From: DATDAH01 sp963792205
GTDB lineage: Bacteria; Actinomycetota; Acidimicrobiia; Acidimicrobiales; DATDAH01
DNA: 64,000 nt
Direction of reading: 5' to 3'
NCBI GenBank assembly: GCA_963792205.1
Contig: CAWBVI010000005.1
Location: forward strand, 124,001-188,000
The notes beneath the pieces are model-generated. The model did not search any database, was not told where the DNA came from, and worked only from the letters and a program-made list of their open reading frames with translations. Both the position numbers and the translations under genes were made by a program. Below, one piece after another: positions 34,583-55,079 of this stretch. Every line of letters begins with the position of its first letter. The first letter of the stretch is position 1.

Positions 34583-35331
34583 GGGGTCGCCCCCGGGGTG
34601 CGGGCGTGGACCAGGTACTCCACGTTCCCGGCACTGCCCTTCAACGGCGACTCCATCTCCCCCATGATGACGGCTCCCTGCCCGGTCAGCGCGTCTCGCA
34701 CGTCGGCCAGGGCCGCGGCCCGGACCTCGGGATCGCGGATGACGCCCTTGCCCCGGCTGGCCTCCGCCCGGCCGACCTCGAACTGCGGCTTCACCAGGAG
34801 CACGAGGTCACCACCGGGCACGACGGCGGCGAGGAGGGCGTCGAGCACCGATCGCAGGGAGATGAACGACAGGTCGGCGACCAGCAGCTCGGCCGGACCC
34901 CCGACGTCGTCGAGGTCGAGGGCCCGGATGTCGGTGCGCTCGCGGACGACCACGCGCGGGTCGTCCCGCAGCTTCGGGTGGAGCTGGCCCCGGCCCACGT
35001 CGACGGCCACGACCCCGGCCGCCCCGCGTTGGAGCAGGCAGTCCGTGAAGCCTCCCGTCGACGAGCCGGCGTCGAGGGCCCGGCGCCCGGCGACGGCGAC
35101 GGCGAACGCCTCCAGCGCGGCATCCAACTTCTCGCCCCCCCGGCTCACGAAGCGCGGGGGCTCGCCCTGCACGACCACCGGCTCGCCCGGGGCCACCAGG
35201 CGAGCGGGCTTGTCGGCCACCGCGCCACCGACGGTGACGCGGCCGGCGGCGATCAGCTCCTGCGCCTGCTGGCGGGACTCGACCAGGCCCCGCCGGGCGA
35301 GCTCGACGTCGAGACGGCGACGGGTCGTCAG
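34579..35331 (-). CDS. tlyA: 16S/23S rRNA 2'-O-ribose methyltransferase TlyA, apparent CTG start
   Basis: TlyA methylates 16S and 23S rRNA and is the site of capreomycin resistance in mycobacteria. An FtsJ-like methyltransferase domain is clear (FVSRGGEKLDAAL, LDAGSSTGGFTDCLLQRGA, VKPQFEVGR). The first ATG or GTG (35220) would remove the S4 RNA-binding domain. However, codons upstream in the same frame encode a perfect S4 domain (RRRLDVELARRGLVESRQQA...AAGRVTVGG). No ATG, GTG or TTG precedes it for at least several codons, but a CTG at 35329-35331 overlaps the upstream stop as CTGA, parallel to the ATGA/GTGA junctions elsewhere. With that start the protein has the normal length of about 250 residues. 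Confidence 0.88.
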   Translation of the reverse strand: MTTRRRLDVELARRGLVESRQQAQELIAAGRVTVGGAVADKPARLVAPGEPVVVQGEPPRFVSRGGEKLDAALEAFAVAVAGRRALDAGSSTGGFTDCLLQRGAAGVVAVDVGRGQLHPKLRDDPRVVVRERTDIRALDLDDVGGPAELLVADLSFISLRSVLDALLAAVVPGGDLVLLVKPQFEVGRAEASRGKGVIRDPEVRAAALADVRDALTGQGAVIMGEMESPLKGSAGNVEYLVHARTPGATP

Positions 35332-35714
35332 CTGGTAGCGGGCTTCTTGGCGGCCGGCTTCTTGGCCGCCGGCGTCTTGGCCGCCGGCTTCTTCGCCGCG
35401 GGCTTCTTCGCCGGCGTCTTGGCCTTCCGCTCGACCGCCGCCACCCGCTTCGCCAACGCCTCGAGATCGGCCTGCGTTGCGGGTTGGACCTTGGCCAGCT
35501 GCTCCCGCACCTCGGTCCGCACGCGCTCGGTCAAGGCCTCGCTCTGCTTGCGGGAGCGTTCGATCAGCTCCCGCACCGCCTCCTGGGCCTCCTCGGCCCG
35601 CACCTCGCCGGCCTTGACGAGGTCGCGGACGACCTCCTCGGCCCGCTCGCGGGTGACTTGGGCGTAGGACAGCCCAGTGTCCAGGTACTCACGCACGACA
35701 TCGATGGCAGCCAC
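35328..35714 (-). CDS. Coiled-coil protein with Lys/Ala/Pro-rich tail (phasin-like)
   Basis: The 128-residue protein has an N-terminal helical region rich in Glu, Arg and Ala (about residues 1-95). It resembles short phasin/granule-associated or ribosome-associated helical proteins. The tail of about 30 residues consists of AAKKPAAK-type repeats (AAKKP recurs four to five times). Such tails bind nucleic acids in actinobacterial HU-like and histone-like proteins. It starts with ATG and its TGA overlaps the tlyA CTG. A small conserved gene of unknown function is often found just upstream of tlyA in actinobacteria. I do not assign a function. Confidence 0.8.
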   Translation of the reverse strand: MAAIDVVREYLDTGLSYAQVTRERAEEVVRDLVKAGEVRAEEAQEAVRELIERSRKQSEALTERVRTEVREQLAKVQPATQADLEALAKRVAAVERKAKTPAKKPAAKKPAAKTPAAKKPAAKKPATS

Positions 35715-35752
35715 GCCGTGACGCTATCGCCCTCCCCGATCCTCGGTCGGGC

Positions 35753-36730
35753 TCAGCTCTCGGCCAGGCCCTCGTCGATCAGCCACGCCCGGGCCACGTC
35801 GCGAGGGTCCTCGTCGTCCTGGGTGACCCGGCCCACGAGGGCGCGGAGGGTGTCGGTGTCGAGGGCGCCGGCCACGGGGGCGAACAGGTCGTCCAGGCCG
35901 GGCGCCAGGTCGTAGGTGTCCTCCCGGACGGTCACCGCCGGACGCTGGGCCACGAACGCGGCGACGTCGTCGATCAAGGGTTCGACGTCGGCGTCGGCCA
36001 GCCGGGGGTCGAGCCGGTTCACCACGGCGAAGGGGCAGAAGGCCGCCCCCGCTTCGGTCAGCTCGATCAGCTCGGCGTTCGGGACGGGGCTGACGTCCCG
36101 CGGGCGGATGCGCACGTCGGTCGCCTCCGCCACGGCGGCCAGGCCCTCGGGATCGAGCGCTTCGCTGGTCGAGGGGACGCACACGACGACGTCCTCCTCG
36201 CCGTCCTCGAGGGCGTCGGCGAGCTCCGACAGCATGGTGATGCCGAGGTCGTCGATCACGTCGGGCGCGGCCACCACGCTCACCCCCGCGTCGGCCGGCG
36301 CAGGCCGCAACCAGACGATCCCGTTCTCGTCCAGGTCCTCGTCCCGCACGTCCTGGTACAGCTGCTCGGGGTCGGCGCTGGGGCCGAACTCGCGGAGGAG
36401 CGAGACCCATCCCGTCCCGGTGTTCTCCCACGAGAGGTCGATCAGGCCGGCCAGCTGCGCCTCGCGCGTGGCGCGGGAGTCGCCCCGCGGGATCTCCTCG
36501 GTGACGTCGACCCCGGCCGCCCCCAGCGCTTCCACGGCGATCCAGCCGAGGATCTGGTCGGCGGTGGTCTGCTTGCTGCCCACGGCGAGCGGGAGCCCCT
36601 CGAGCCCGGGTTCGGTGTCGGCCTGCCAGGTCAGGGCGTCGAGGCGACGCGTGGGTTCGGGCTCGTCGACGTCGGCCGCACACCCGGCGACCACCAGGGC
36701 GGCGAGGACGGCCAGCGCCGCCCACCTCAC
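35753..36730 (-). CDS. Orphan quaternary-amine-type substrate-binding lipoprotein
   Basis: The 325-residue protein has a short lipoprotein signal (WAALAVLAALVVAGC). A binding-protein domain of the same OpuAC/ProX class as the transporter protein at 7.6 kb follows: LPLAVGSKQTTADQILGWIA, then SRATREAQLAGLIDLSWENTGTG. It lacks adjacent ATPase or permease genes and lies in a HAD-lipoprotein-coiled-coil-tlyA series. The GTG start at 36728-36730 overlaps the HAD stop as GTGA. It might deliver substrate to the transporter at 8-11 kb or act as a sensor. The low identity between the two binding proteins argues against a recent duplication. Confidence 0.83.
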   Translation of the reverse strand: MRWAALAVLAALVVAGCAADVDEPEPTRRLDALTWQADTEPGLEGLPLAVGSKQTTADQILGWIAVEALGAAGVDVTEEIPRGDSRATREAQLAGLIDLSWENTGTGWVSLLREFGPSADPEQLYQDVRDEDLDENGIVWLRPAPADAGVSVVAAPDVIDDLGITMLSELADALEDGEEDVVVCVPSTSEALDPEGLAAVAEATDVRIRPRDVSPVPNAELIELTEAGAAFCPFAVVNRLDPRLADADVEPLIDDVAAFVAQRPAVTVREDTYDLAPGLDDLFAPVAGALDTDTLRALVGRVTQDDEDPRDVARAWLIDEGLAES

Positions 36731-37467
36731 GCGGCCAGCTCCTGGCCGACGAGCGACGCGAGGTCGGGCGCGACCAGGTCCGGCTCGGGCTCGACCGGCA
36801 GCTCGGACGTCACCCCGCTCAGCACGAGGGCGAAGCGCCACCCCAGCGCCCGCGCGAACCGGCCGTCGGTGTCGGGGCGGTCACCGACCATCACCCCGTC
36901 GTCACCGACGAGGGCTCGTACCAGGTCGGCCATGGGTCGGTACGGCTTGCCGGCGATCTCCGGCACGGCTCCCGAGGCGGTTCGCACGGCGGCGAGGATG
37001 GCACCCCCGCCCGGGATCGGGCCGTCAGGGGTGGGATAGGTGGCGTCGTCGTTGGTGGCGAGGAGACGGGCGCCGTTGCGGACCGCGGTGCTGGCGGCCT
37101 CGAGCCGGCCGTAGTCGAAGTCGCGGTGGAAGCCGACGACCACCACGTCGGCGGCGCCGGTGCGCACGGTCTTCACGCCGCGCCGGGCCAGCGCCTCGTC
37201 GACCCCCGGGCCGGCGCACACCAACGCCGTCTCGCCCGGCTCGACCAGGCCCGCGGCCGCCATGGCCGAGGTGACCACGGCGCCGTCGGCTGGTATCCCG
37301 TGACGGCCCAGCTTGGCCTCGACCTCGCCCACCGGGACCGAGGAGTTGTTCGTGACGAAGACGATGGCCTCGCCCGCGTCCCGCAGCCGGGCGACCGCGT
37401 CCGCGGCCCCCGGGATGGGTTGGTCGCCGAGCCACAGCACGCCGTCGAGGTCGAGGGCCCAGGCCAT
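36727..37467 (-). CDS. HAD-superfamily IIA phosphatase (NagD-like)
   Basis: The 246-residue protein has HAD motif I as WALDLDGVLWLGD, motif II in VFVTNNSSVP, the IIA cap domain, motif III Lys in EIAGKPYRPM and motif IV in GVMVGDRPDTDGRFARALG. It belongs to the NagD/phosphoglycolate phosphatase-like group conserved near tlyA in actinobacteria (Rv1692 position), whose mycobacterial member acts on glycerol 3-phosphate. That activity is an analogy, not shown here. I chose the ATG at 37465-37467, which begins right before motif I. It is divergent from the DUF1015 gene over 61 bases. Confidence 0.9.
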   Translation of the reverse strand: MAWALDLDGVLWLGDQPIPGAADAVARLRDAGEAIVFVTNNSSVPVGEVEAKLGRHGIPADGAVVTSAMAAAGLVEPGETALVCAGPGVDEALARRGVKTVRTGAADVVVVGFHRDFDYGRLEAASTAVRNGARLLATNDDATYPTPDGPIPGGGAILAAVRTASGAVPEIAGKPYRPMADLVRALVGDDGVMVGDRPDTDGRFARALGWRFALVLSGVTSELPVEPEPDLVAPDLASLVGQELAA

Positions 37468-37528
37468 CGGGGCATGTTCGCATGCCGGGACTTCGGTGCT
37501 TCGATCCCGCGCCTGCAATCCTTCGGGC

Positions 37529-38723
37529 ATGGCGCGCTTCGAGCCGTTCCGGGGGCTCCGCTACGACCCGGAGGCGGTGGACCTGGGTGAGGTCACCGCC
37601 CCGCCCTACGACGTGGTCGACGACGCCGAGCGCGCCGCGTTGGCGGCCAGCCATCCGCTCCACGCGGTGCACCTCGACCTGCCCGTCGACGACGGCGACA
37701 CCGACCGGTACGCGGTCGCCTGCCGCACCCTGCGCGAGTGGCGGGACGAGGGCGTGCTCGTCGAGGACGAGGAGCCGTCCTTCTACGTGTACCGGATGGG
37801 CTACAAGGACGACACCGGGCGCCTGCGCCAGACCGCCGGGGTCATCGGCGCGCTGGAGCTGGCCCAACCCGGCACCGGCGGCGTCCTGCCCCACGAGCAG
37901 ACCACGCCGAAGGCCAAGAGCGACCGCCTGGAGATGCTCCGCTCGTGCCGGGCCAACCTGTCCGCGGTCTGGGGCCTCTCGACCGCCGACGGCCTCTCCG
38001 CCCTGTGCGAGCTGCCGGGCCCGCCGCTGGCGGCCTGGACCGACGGCGAGGGGGTCCACCACCGCCTCTGGCAGATCAGCCAGCCCGGTTTGACCGACGC
38101 CATCGCCAGCGCCGTCAGCTCCGAGCCGGTGGTGATCGCCGACGGGCACCACCGTTGGTCGACCTCGCTGCAGTACCGGGACGAGCGCCACGGCGCCGGC
38201 GACGGTGCGGGGCCCTGGGACCTCGCCATGACGTACGTGGTCGAGCTGGCCGAGGAGCAGCTCTCGGTCCAGCCCATCCACCGCCTGCTCACCGGCCTCG
38301 CGGACGACCTCGACCTCGTCGCGGCCCTCGAGTCCTGCTTCGACGTCTTCGACGGCGGCCCGCTCGGACCCGAGCTGCTCGACCAGATGGACGATGCCGG
38401 CGCCTTGGCCCTCGTGACCGCCGACGGGGCCTGGCTCCTGCGACCGCGGCCCGAGGCCATGGACGGCGTCCGCGACCTCGACAGCAGCCGGCTGGACCGG
38501 GCCCGCGAGTCACTTCCCGCCCACGAGGTCACCTACCAGCACGGCGTCGAGAACGTCCTCCGAGCGGTCGAGTCCGGCACGGCCCAGGCCGGCGTGCTCC
38601 TCCGCCCCGCCACCGTCGCCCAGATCGTCGACATCGCCCACGGCGGCGAGCTGATGCCCCCGAAGACCACCTTCTTCTGGCCCAAGCCACGGACCGGCCC
38701 GGTCTTCCGCCTCCTGCGACTGA
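37529..38723 (+). CDS. DUF1015 family protein, with a probable single-base frameshift at its 3' end
   Basis: The protein (about 397 residues once repaired) has the DUF1015 motifs FRGLRYDPEAV, VTAPPYDVV, GVLPHEQTTPKAKSDRLEMLR, VIADGHHRWSTSLQYRDE and MPPKTTFFWPKPRTGPVFR. In the printed sequence the frame then runs on for 1 kb antisense to korB. Dropping one C in CGCCTCC at 38708-38713 gives VFRSCD and a TGA at 38721-38723, five bases before the korB stop. That is the expected end for this family. The span is 3n+1. The biochemical role of DUF1015 is not established. The ATG at 37529 is chosen for the family-like MARFEPFRG start. Confidence 0.85.
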
Positions 38724-38728
38724 GACGT

Positions 38729-41625
<2,897 letters not shown>

Positions 41626-41805
41626 GTCTCTCCTTTGAGCTCGCTGGTCCGAACGTCGACCCTACCGGTGCGACCACCCACTGTGGTGCACCGCGCCGGG
41701 CCGGGCGTCAGGGGGCACGCCGATGGTGGCCATCAACCATCGGCCGGGTTCAGGCGATGGTGACGCTGTCGTCGAGCTCGATGTCCTCGCGAGGCGCCAG
41801 GAGGC

Positions 41806-42861
<1,056 letters not shown>

Positions 42862-42866
42862 AGGCG

Positions 42867-43247
42867 TCACTCCTCTTGGTCGGCGAACGCCTCCAGGGTA
42901 GCCAGCGCCCGGCCGAGCACCCGGGTGGCCGCGGCCCGTCGTCGGACGGGCACGACATCGGTGGCCTGGACCTCGACCTGTGAGCGGGTGGCCCCGCCGG
43001 CCGACCAGAAGCGGCGACGCGTGCGGCCGACCACGATGACCTCGGTGCCCGCGTCGAGGCCCCGGGCGAAGGCCGGCGGGCTCACGGCCACGACCGGCAC
43101 GGTGTCGGCCCGCTCGTCGGATCGGGGGACGGTGATCTCGTAGCGGACGAGCAGGTCGCCCGAGGCCAGCGCCACCTCCTCGGGGACACGGGACAGGTGG
43201 CCCACGAGCAGGGCCAGGTTGAGCGGGGACGGGGTAGGGATGGTCAT
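42867..43247 (-). CDS. Single-stranded DNA-binding-like OB-fold protein
   Basis: The 126-residue protein fits a short SSB-type OB fold: NLALLVGHLSRVPEEVALASG, LLVRYEITVPRS, DTVPVVAVSPPA, GTEVIVVGRTRRRFW and a final beta strand QVEVQATDVVPVRRR. It lacks the acidic C-terminal tail that recruits partners in housekeeping SSB (its end is AFADQEE). It is therefore probably a paralogue of the actinobacterial SsbB-like or Rv2478c-like type. GGAGGAAG precedes the ATG at 43245-43247. It is divergent from the E2 gene over about 100 bases. Confidence 0.8.
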   Translation of the reverse strand: MTIPTPSPLNLALLVGHLSRVPEEVALASGDLLVRYEITVPRSDERADTVPVVAVSPPAFARGLDAGTEVIVVGRTRRRFWSAGGATRSQVEVQATDVVPVRRRAAATRVLGRALATLEAFADQEE

Positions 43248-43353
43248 TGGAGCTTCCTCCGGACGGCCGGGAACCGAGGTCGGGGGAAGCGACGGGCTCC
43301 ACCGTAGGAAGGGGGTGGGACAGTTACCGTGGGCCGCGACCCGGGGGGTCCAG

Positions 43354-44549
43354 ATGGCCGGAGCAGGTGCCGGCACCGCCACCGAGGTGGTGATGCCGCA
43401 GTTGGGCGAGACCGTGACCGAAGGCACGATCACGGCCTGGCTCAAGGCGCCCGGTGACCCCGTCGCCGTCGACGAGGCGCTGCTCGAGATCTCCACCGAC
43501 AAGGTCGACTCCGAGGTCCCCTCCTCCGTCGCCGGTGTGCTGACCGAGATCCTCGTGCCCGAGGGCGAGACCGTCCCCATCGGCACCCTTCTCGCCCGCA
43601 TCACCGTCGATGGCGCCACCCCCGAACCCACCCCCGAACCAGAGCCCGAACCCGTCGCCGTCGAGGAACCACCTCCGCGAGACGCTCAGCTGTTCCCTCC
43701 TGATGAACCACGCGCCGACGACGAGGCCGGCGGGTTCCTGTCGCCGGTGGTGCGGAAGCTGGTGGCGGCGCACGACGTGGACCCCGCCACCATCGAGGGC
43801 TCGGGGCAGAACGGGCGGGTCACCCGAGAGGACGTCCTCGCCGTGGTGGCGGCGGCCCCGGAGACGGCCCCCGGCGTGCGCCGGGTGCCCTTCACGGCCA
43901 TCCGCCGCACCATCGCCGCCAACCTCACCTCCTCGCTGGCCACCGCAGCCCACACCCTCGTGGTCATGGAGGTCGACTACTTCAAGGTCGAGCCGGTCAA
44001 GGAGCAGGCCGGCCTCACGTGGCTGCCCTTCATCGCCCGGGCCGTGATCGACGGGTTGGCCCGCTTCCCGCTCGTCAACGCCCACGTCCGCCCCGACGCC
44101 CTCGACGTACACGCCGCGGTGCACCTCGGCGTGGCCGTCGACCTCGACTACGAGGGCCTCGTGGTCCCGGTGGTGCGCAACGCGGACGATCTGCGCCTGC
44201 CCGCCCTCGCCGACGCCCTGGCCGACCGGGCCCGCCAAGCCCGGGCCGGGACGCTCGGGGCCGACGACTACTCCGGCGGCACGTTCACGCTCACCAACGC
44301 CGGCCGCTACGGCACGCTCTTCACCGCCCCCATCATCAACCCGCCGCAGGCCGCGATCCTCTCGACCGACGGGGTGCGGGTCCGGCCCGTGGCCGTGCCG
44401 GTCGACGGCGGCCACGGCCTGGCGTTCCACCCGGTCGGGAACCTGGCCCTCTCCTTCGACCACCGCGCCTTCGACGGCGCCTATGCGTCCGCCTTCCTGG
44501 CCGCGGTCCGCGACACCCTCGAGCAACGGGACTGGGAGGACGAGGCCCG

Positions 44550-44553
<4 letters not shown>
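43354..44553 (+). CDS. Dihydrolipoamide acyltransferase (E2) of a 2-oxoacid dehydrogenase complex
   Basis: The 399-residue protein has one N-terminal lipoyl domain (MPQLGETVTEGTI...EISTDKVDSEVPS, lipoyl Lys50). An acidic Pro/Glu linker follows, then a peripheral subunit-binding domain (SPVVRKLVAAHDVDPATIEG then GQNGRVTREDVLAVV). The catalytic domain ends in LSFDHRAFDGAYASAFL, with the HRxxDG active-site motif. The ATG at 43354 is chosen for the family-like start. Its stop overlaps the next gene as ATGA. With the fused E1 it probably handles branched-chain 2-oxoacids, but 2-oxoglutarate or pyruvate cannot be excluded. No E3 gene is in the window. Confidence 0.92.
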
Positions 44554-46679
<2,126 letters not shown>

Positions 46680-46695
46680 CCCCGGTGGGGCGAAC

Positions 46696-46714
46696 GCTGA
46701 GGAACGTTCTCAGC
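46696..46714. terminator. Short hairpin between convergent E1 and hypothetical gene
   Basis: GCTGAG at 46696-46701 pairs with CTCAGC at 46709-46714 across a 7-base loop, within a 30-base gap between the converging genes. The right arm covers the minus-gene stop. It is a weak terminator candidate without a U-tract. Confidence 0.35.
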
Positions 46715-47243
46715 CGGTGCGGACGAGCGGGACGGGCACGTCGCCGTCGCCGTCGTCGAGGTAGCCGAACCCCTGCGCCGCCGCCCAGGAGGGCAGGCCG
46801 AGCGCCTCGGCGAACTGGGCGTGGCGATCAGTGCAGAAGACCATGTCCGCCTCCAGCACCTGCCGCACCCGGTCGGCGTCGCCTTGGCCCAGGGCCGCGA
46901 CGAGGGCGGCAGGATCGGGGACCGGCACATCGACCTCTCCCATGGCCTCGGCCACCTCGGGCGGGCACAGACCACGGGTCACGCTCTCGCCGCCGACGCA
47001 GACCTGGTAGTCGAGCAGGTCCTCGTCGTAGACGGCCACCTCGAGGGCCGGTCGGCCCAGGGCGGTGGAGAGATGGCGGGCGGTGATGCCCTCGCCGAAG
47101 CCGTCCATCTCGTCGGCCTCGGCGAAGACGACGACGTTGCCGTCACCCGCGTCGGCCACGAAGGCGGGGGCGCCGCCAAGGGCGGCGATCACGTCGGGGC
47201 CGGACGTCCCGAGCACGGTCACGTTGGCGTAGGTGGCACCCAC
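46710..47243 (-). CDS. Conserved-looking hypothetical protein
   Basis: The 177-residue protein is acidic and soluble, with alternating strand-like and helical segments (TYANVTVLGTSGPDVIAALG, NVVVFAEADEMDGF, ALEVAVYDEDLLDYQVCV). I recognise no domain. It lies directly downstream of the TPR gene (21 bases apart) and starts with a GTG at 47241-47243. It has GC-rich third positions and no frameshift signs, so I consider it real. No function is assigned. Confidence 0.65.
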   Translation of the reverse strand: MGATYANVTVLGTSGPDVIAALGGAPAFVADAGDGNVVVFAEADEMDGFGEGITARHLSTALGRPALEVAVYDEDLLDYQVCVGGESVTRGLCPPEVAEAMGEVDVPVPDPAALVAALGQGDADRVRQVLEADMVFCTDRHAQFAEALGLPSWAAAQGFGYLDDGDGDVPVPLVRTG

Positions 47244-47264
47244 GGGTCCTCCATCGGCCGACGC

Positions 47265-48287
47265 TCAGAGGGCCTTGACCCTTCGGCCGACGTCGGCGAA
47301 GCGCGGGTCGGCGCGCTGGATCCGAGCGAACAGGTCGCGGGCCTTGCTCGTCTCGCCCGCCCGCTCGAGCAGGTCGGCCAAGGCGTAGGCCCGGCGGAGG
47401 TGGTGCTCCTTCGGTTGGCGGGGCAGGCGCCAGTTCCCCTGGCCCAGGAGGGCCAACGCCTCCTTGAGCTTGCCCTGATCGGCCAGCGACCCTGCGGCGA
47501 CGATGCGGCCCTCGGTGACCAGCTCCGCGGAGGGCGAGGCCTCCCGCAGCTCGTCCCAGAGCTCGGCCACCCGGGCGTGGCGCTTGAGGGCCCGGTAGCA
47601 GTCGGCCAGCACCGGGTGCTGCTCGGTCGACCCGGTGAGCGTGCGGAACGCCTCCAGCTCGGCGGCCGCCAGCTTCCAGCGGCGGAGGCGGTAGAGCGTG
47701 AGCCCGTAGAGCTCGCGGACGGCCGCGACCTGGGGAGCCAGCTCGCTGACGTCCTTCAGGATGCGGCGGGCGTCCTCGAAGCGCTCGCCCCGGAACGCCT
47801 TGGCCGCGTCCTTGATGCGCTTCTCCTGGGCCGCGGCCTTCTTGGCCGGACCGAGCTTCTTGCGATCCTCGGCCGAGAGGTCGACCTCGACCGGCTGCTC
47901 CCCGGGGCCCGGGGCGGGACCGCCCGTCTCGTCGTCGACGCTGCCCTCGTCGATCCACGGGTCGACCTCGTGCACCCGACCCACGCCGTCGCCGTCGCCG
48001 TCCCGGGCCCGCTGGACCGCCTTGCGCCATTCGTCCGATGCGGTGTCCGGTCGCGGGGTCCGGACCTCGCCGGCACCCCGCCGGGCCACGCCACCCCACT
48101 GCTTGGGGCCGCGGCGGCCGTCGTCGCGCTGCGGCTTGGCCGGCCGGGTGCCTCCGCTCCGGCGGGCCCGAGGAGGACCGCCGGTGCTCTTCGCCCCGGG
48201 CCCTCGCCCGGCCTTCGGCCCCGCCGGCCTGCGGCCCTTGCCCCCGCCCGGTGGACGCGCTCCACCGCGACGGTTGTCCTGGGCCAT
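47265..48287 (-). CDS. TPR-repeat protein with basic low-complexity N-terminus
   Basis: The 340-residue protein begins with about 80 residues rich in Arg, Gly, Pro and Lys and predicted disordered. An acidic linker follows, then a helical repeat region from about residue 145 with TPR-like pairs (AAKAFRGERFEDARRILKDV, AAVRELYGLTLYRLRRWKLA, ALADLLERAGETSKARDLFA). A TPR protein of this kind lies near tyrS in mycobacteria (Rv1691 position). The location just downstream of the 5S rRNA terminator means it needs its own promoter, unless rrn read-through supplies it. Function unknown; RNA or ribosome association is a guess based on the basic tail. Confidence 0.8.
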   Translation of the reverse strand: MAQDNRRGGARPPGGGKGRRPAGPKAGRGPGAKSTGGPPRARRSGGTRPAKPQRDDGRRGPKQWGGVARRGAGEVRTPRPDTASDEWRKAVQRARDGDGDGVGRVHEVDPWIDEGSVDDETGGPAPGPGEQPVEVDLSAEDRKKLGPAKKAAAQEKRIKDAAKAFRGERFEDARRILKDVSELAPQVAAVRELYGLTLYRLRRWKLAAAELEAFRTLTGSTEQHPVLADCYRALKRHARVAELWDELREASPSAELVTEGRIVAAGSLADQGKLKEALALLGQGNWRLPRQPKEHHLRRAYALADLLERAGETSKARDLFARIQRADPRFADVGRRVKAL

Positions 48288-48326
48288 GCCGGCGAGGCTA
48301 CCGGTGCGACCACTACGGAAAACGAG

Positions 48327-48357
48327 GAAGAGCCCCCAGCGAGGCTGGGGGCTCTTC
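48327..48357 (-). terminator. Rho-independent terminator of the rRNA operon
   Basis: GAAGAGCCCCCAGC at 48327-48340 pairs perfectly over 14 bases with GCTGGGGGCTCTTC at 48344-48357, with a 3-base loop. In the direction of rrn transcription it is followed by CCTCGTTTTCC, so a U-rich tail is present. It lies about 10 bases after 5S. Confidence 0.92.
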
Positions 48358-48366
48358 TCGTGCGAA

Positions 48367-48484
<118 letters not shown>

Positions 48485-48512
48485 CTTTGCGCTCTCACAG
48501 GGGCGACGGGCG

Positions 48513-48544
48513 CCCTCGAGAACTCCACAGCGAGCACGAACATC
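48513..48544 (-). other. 3' arm of the pre-23S processing stem
   Basis: This segment after 23S is complementary, with a few mismatches, to 51638-51668 in the 16S-23S spacer; both share the block CAGCGAGCACGA or AGCGAGCACGAGCATC in opposite strands. Together they would close a long stem at the base of 23S, the usual RNase III substrate. Confidence 0.75.
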
Positions 48545-48554
48545 ATTCGTTCTG

Positions 48555-53365
<4,811 letters not shown>

Positions 53366-53699
53366 GATCTACGGCTGGTGCCCGAAGGCGCCGGCCGATC
53401 GATCGGTTCCGAAGAGCCGGTCGTCTGGTGCAGCACACCTTCGGACCGACCCGACTGGATTGTTCTTTGCCCCCGTCCGAAGACGGGAGCGGAATTGATG
53501 TGATGAACGATCGTGGGTGCCGTTCGGGACGCGAACGTCCTTCGTGGCGCCGACGATCGCCCGCACTGGCATATAGATCGTCTTCTGTTCCGTTTTCAAG
53601 GAGCGCCGGAGGCTCGCCCGCGCCGATGACGCTGGTACGAGCCGGATGCTCTGGTGCCTCGCGTGCCCTGCTGAACAGGACCGTCCGAAGCGACTTGCC
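53366..53699 (-). other. rRNA operon leader with processing-stem arm and UUCG hairpin
   Basis: This non-coding leader contains the 5' arm of the pre-16S stem at 53578-53596, perfectly complementary over 19 bases to 51762-51780. A stable hairpin at 53472-53487 pairs CCCGTC with GACGGG around a TTCG tetraloop in the transcript. The latter is in the position of a boxB-like antitermination hairpin, but I could not find a convincing boxA. No protein-coding sequence is supported here. Confidence 0.7.
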
Positions 53700-53724
53700 A
53701 ACCTACCGAGGTTTCCGGCGAACG

Positions 53725-53728
<4 letters not shown>
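53700..53728 (-). promoter_or_regulatory. Probable rRNA operon promoter overlapping the tyrS stop
   Basis: Read on the minus strand, TTGACG (53728-53723) and TAGGTT (53705-53700) are separated by exactly 17 bases, a good vegetative-sigma promoter. The -35 box covers the tyrS stop codon. Initiation would be near 53693, so the transcript would include the whole processing-stem arm. tyrS read-through may also feed the operon. Confidence 0.65.
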
Positions 53729-55002
<1,274 letters not shown>

Positions 55003-55079
55003 CCTCCAACTCTGCCCCGTGACCGATGCCATGCCACGGGAATTGGACACCCGCACCGCCCGACCCGCACGCTGGGTGG

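Noticed and set aside
53460..53490. boxA antitermination site next to the UUCG hairpin
   Set aside because: The only boxA-like string (TTGTTCTTTG) reads on the non-transcribed orientation, so I could not support it.
53570..53599. Second rRNA promoter TTGAAA-N17-CTATAT
   Set aside because: The candidate -35 lies inside the arm that pairs perfectly with the 16S-23S spacer, so the sequence is explained by the processing stem; transcripts starting there would lack the arm.
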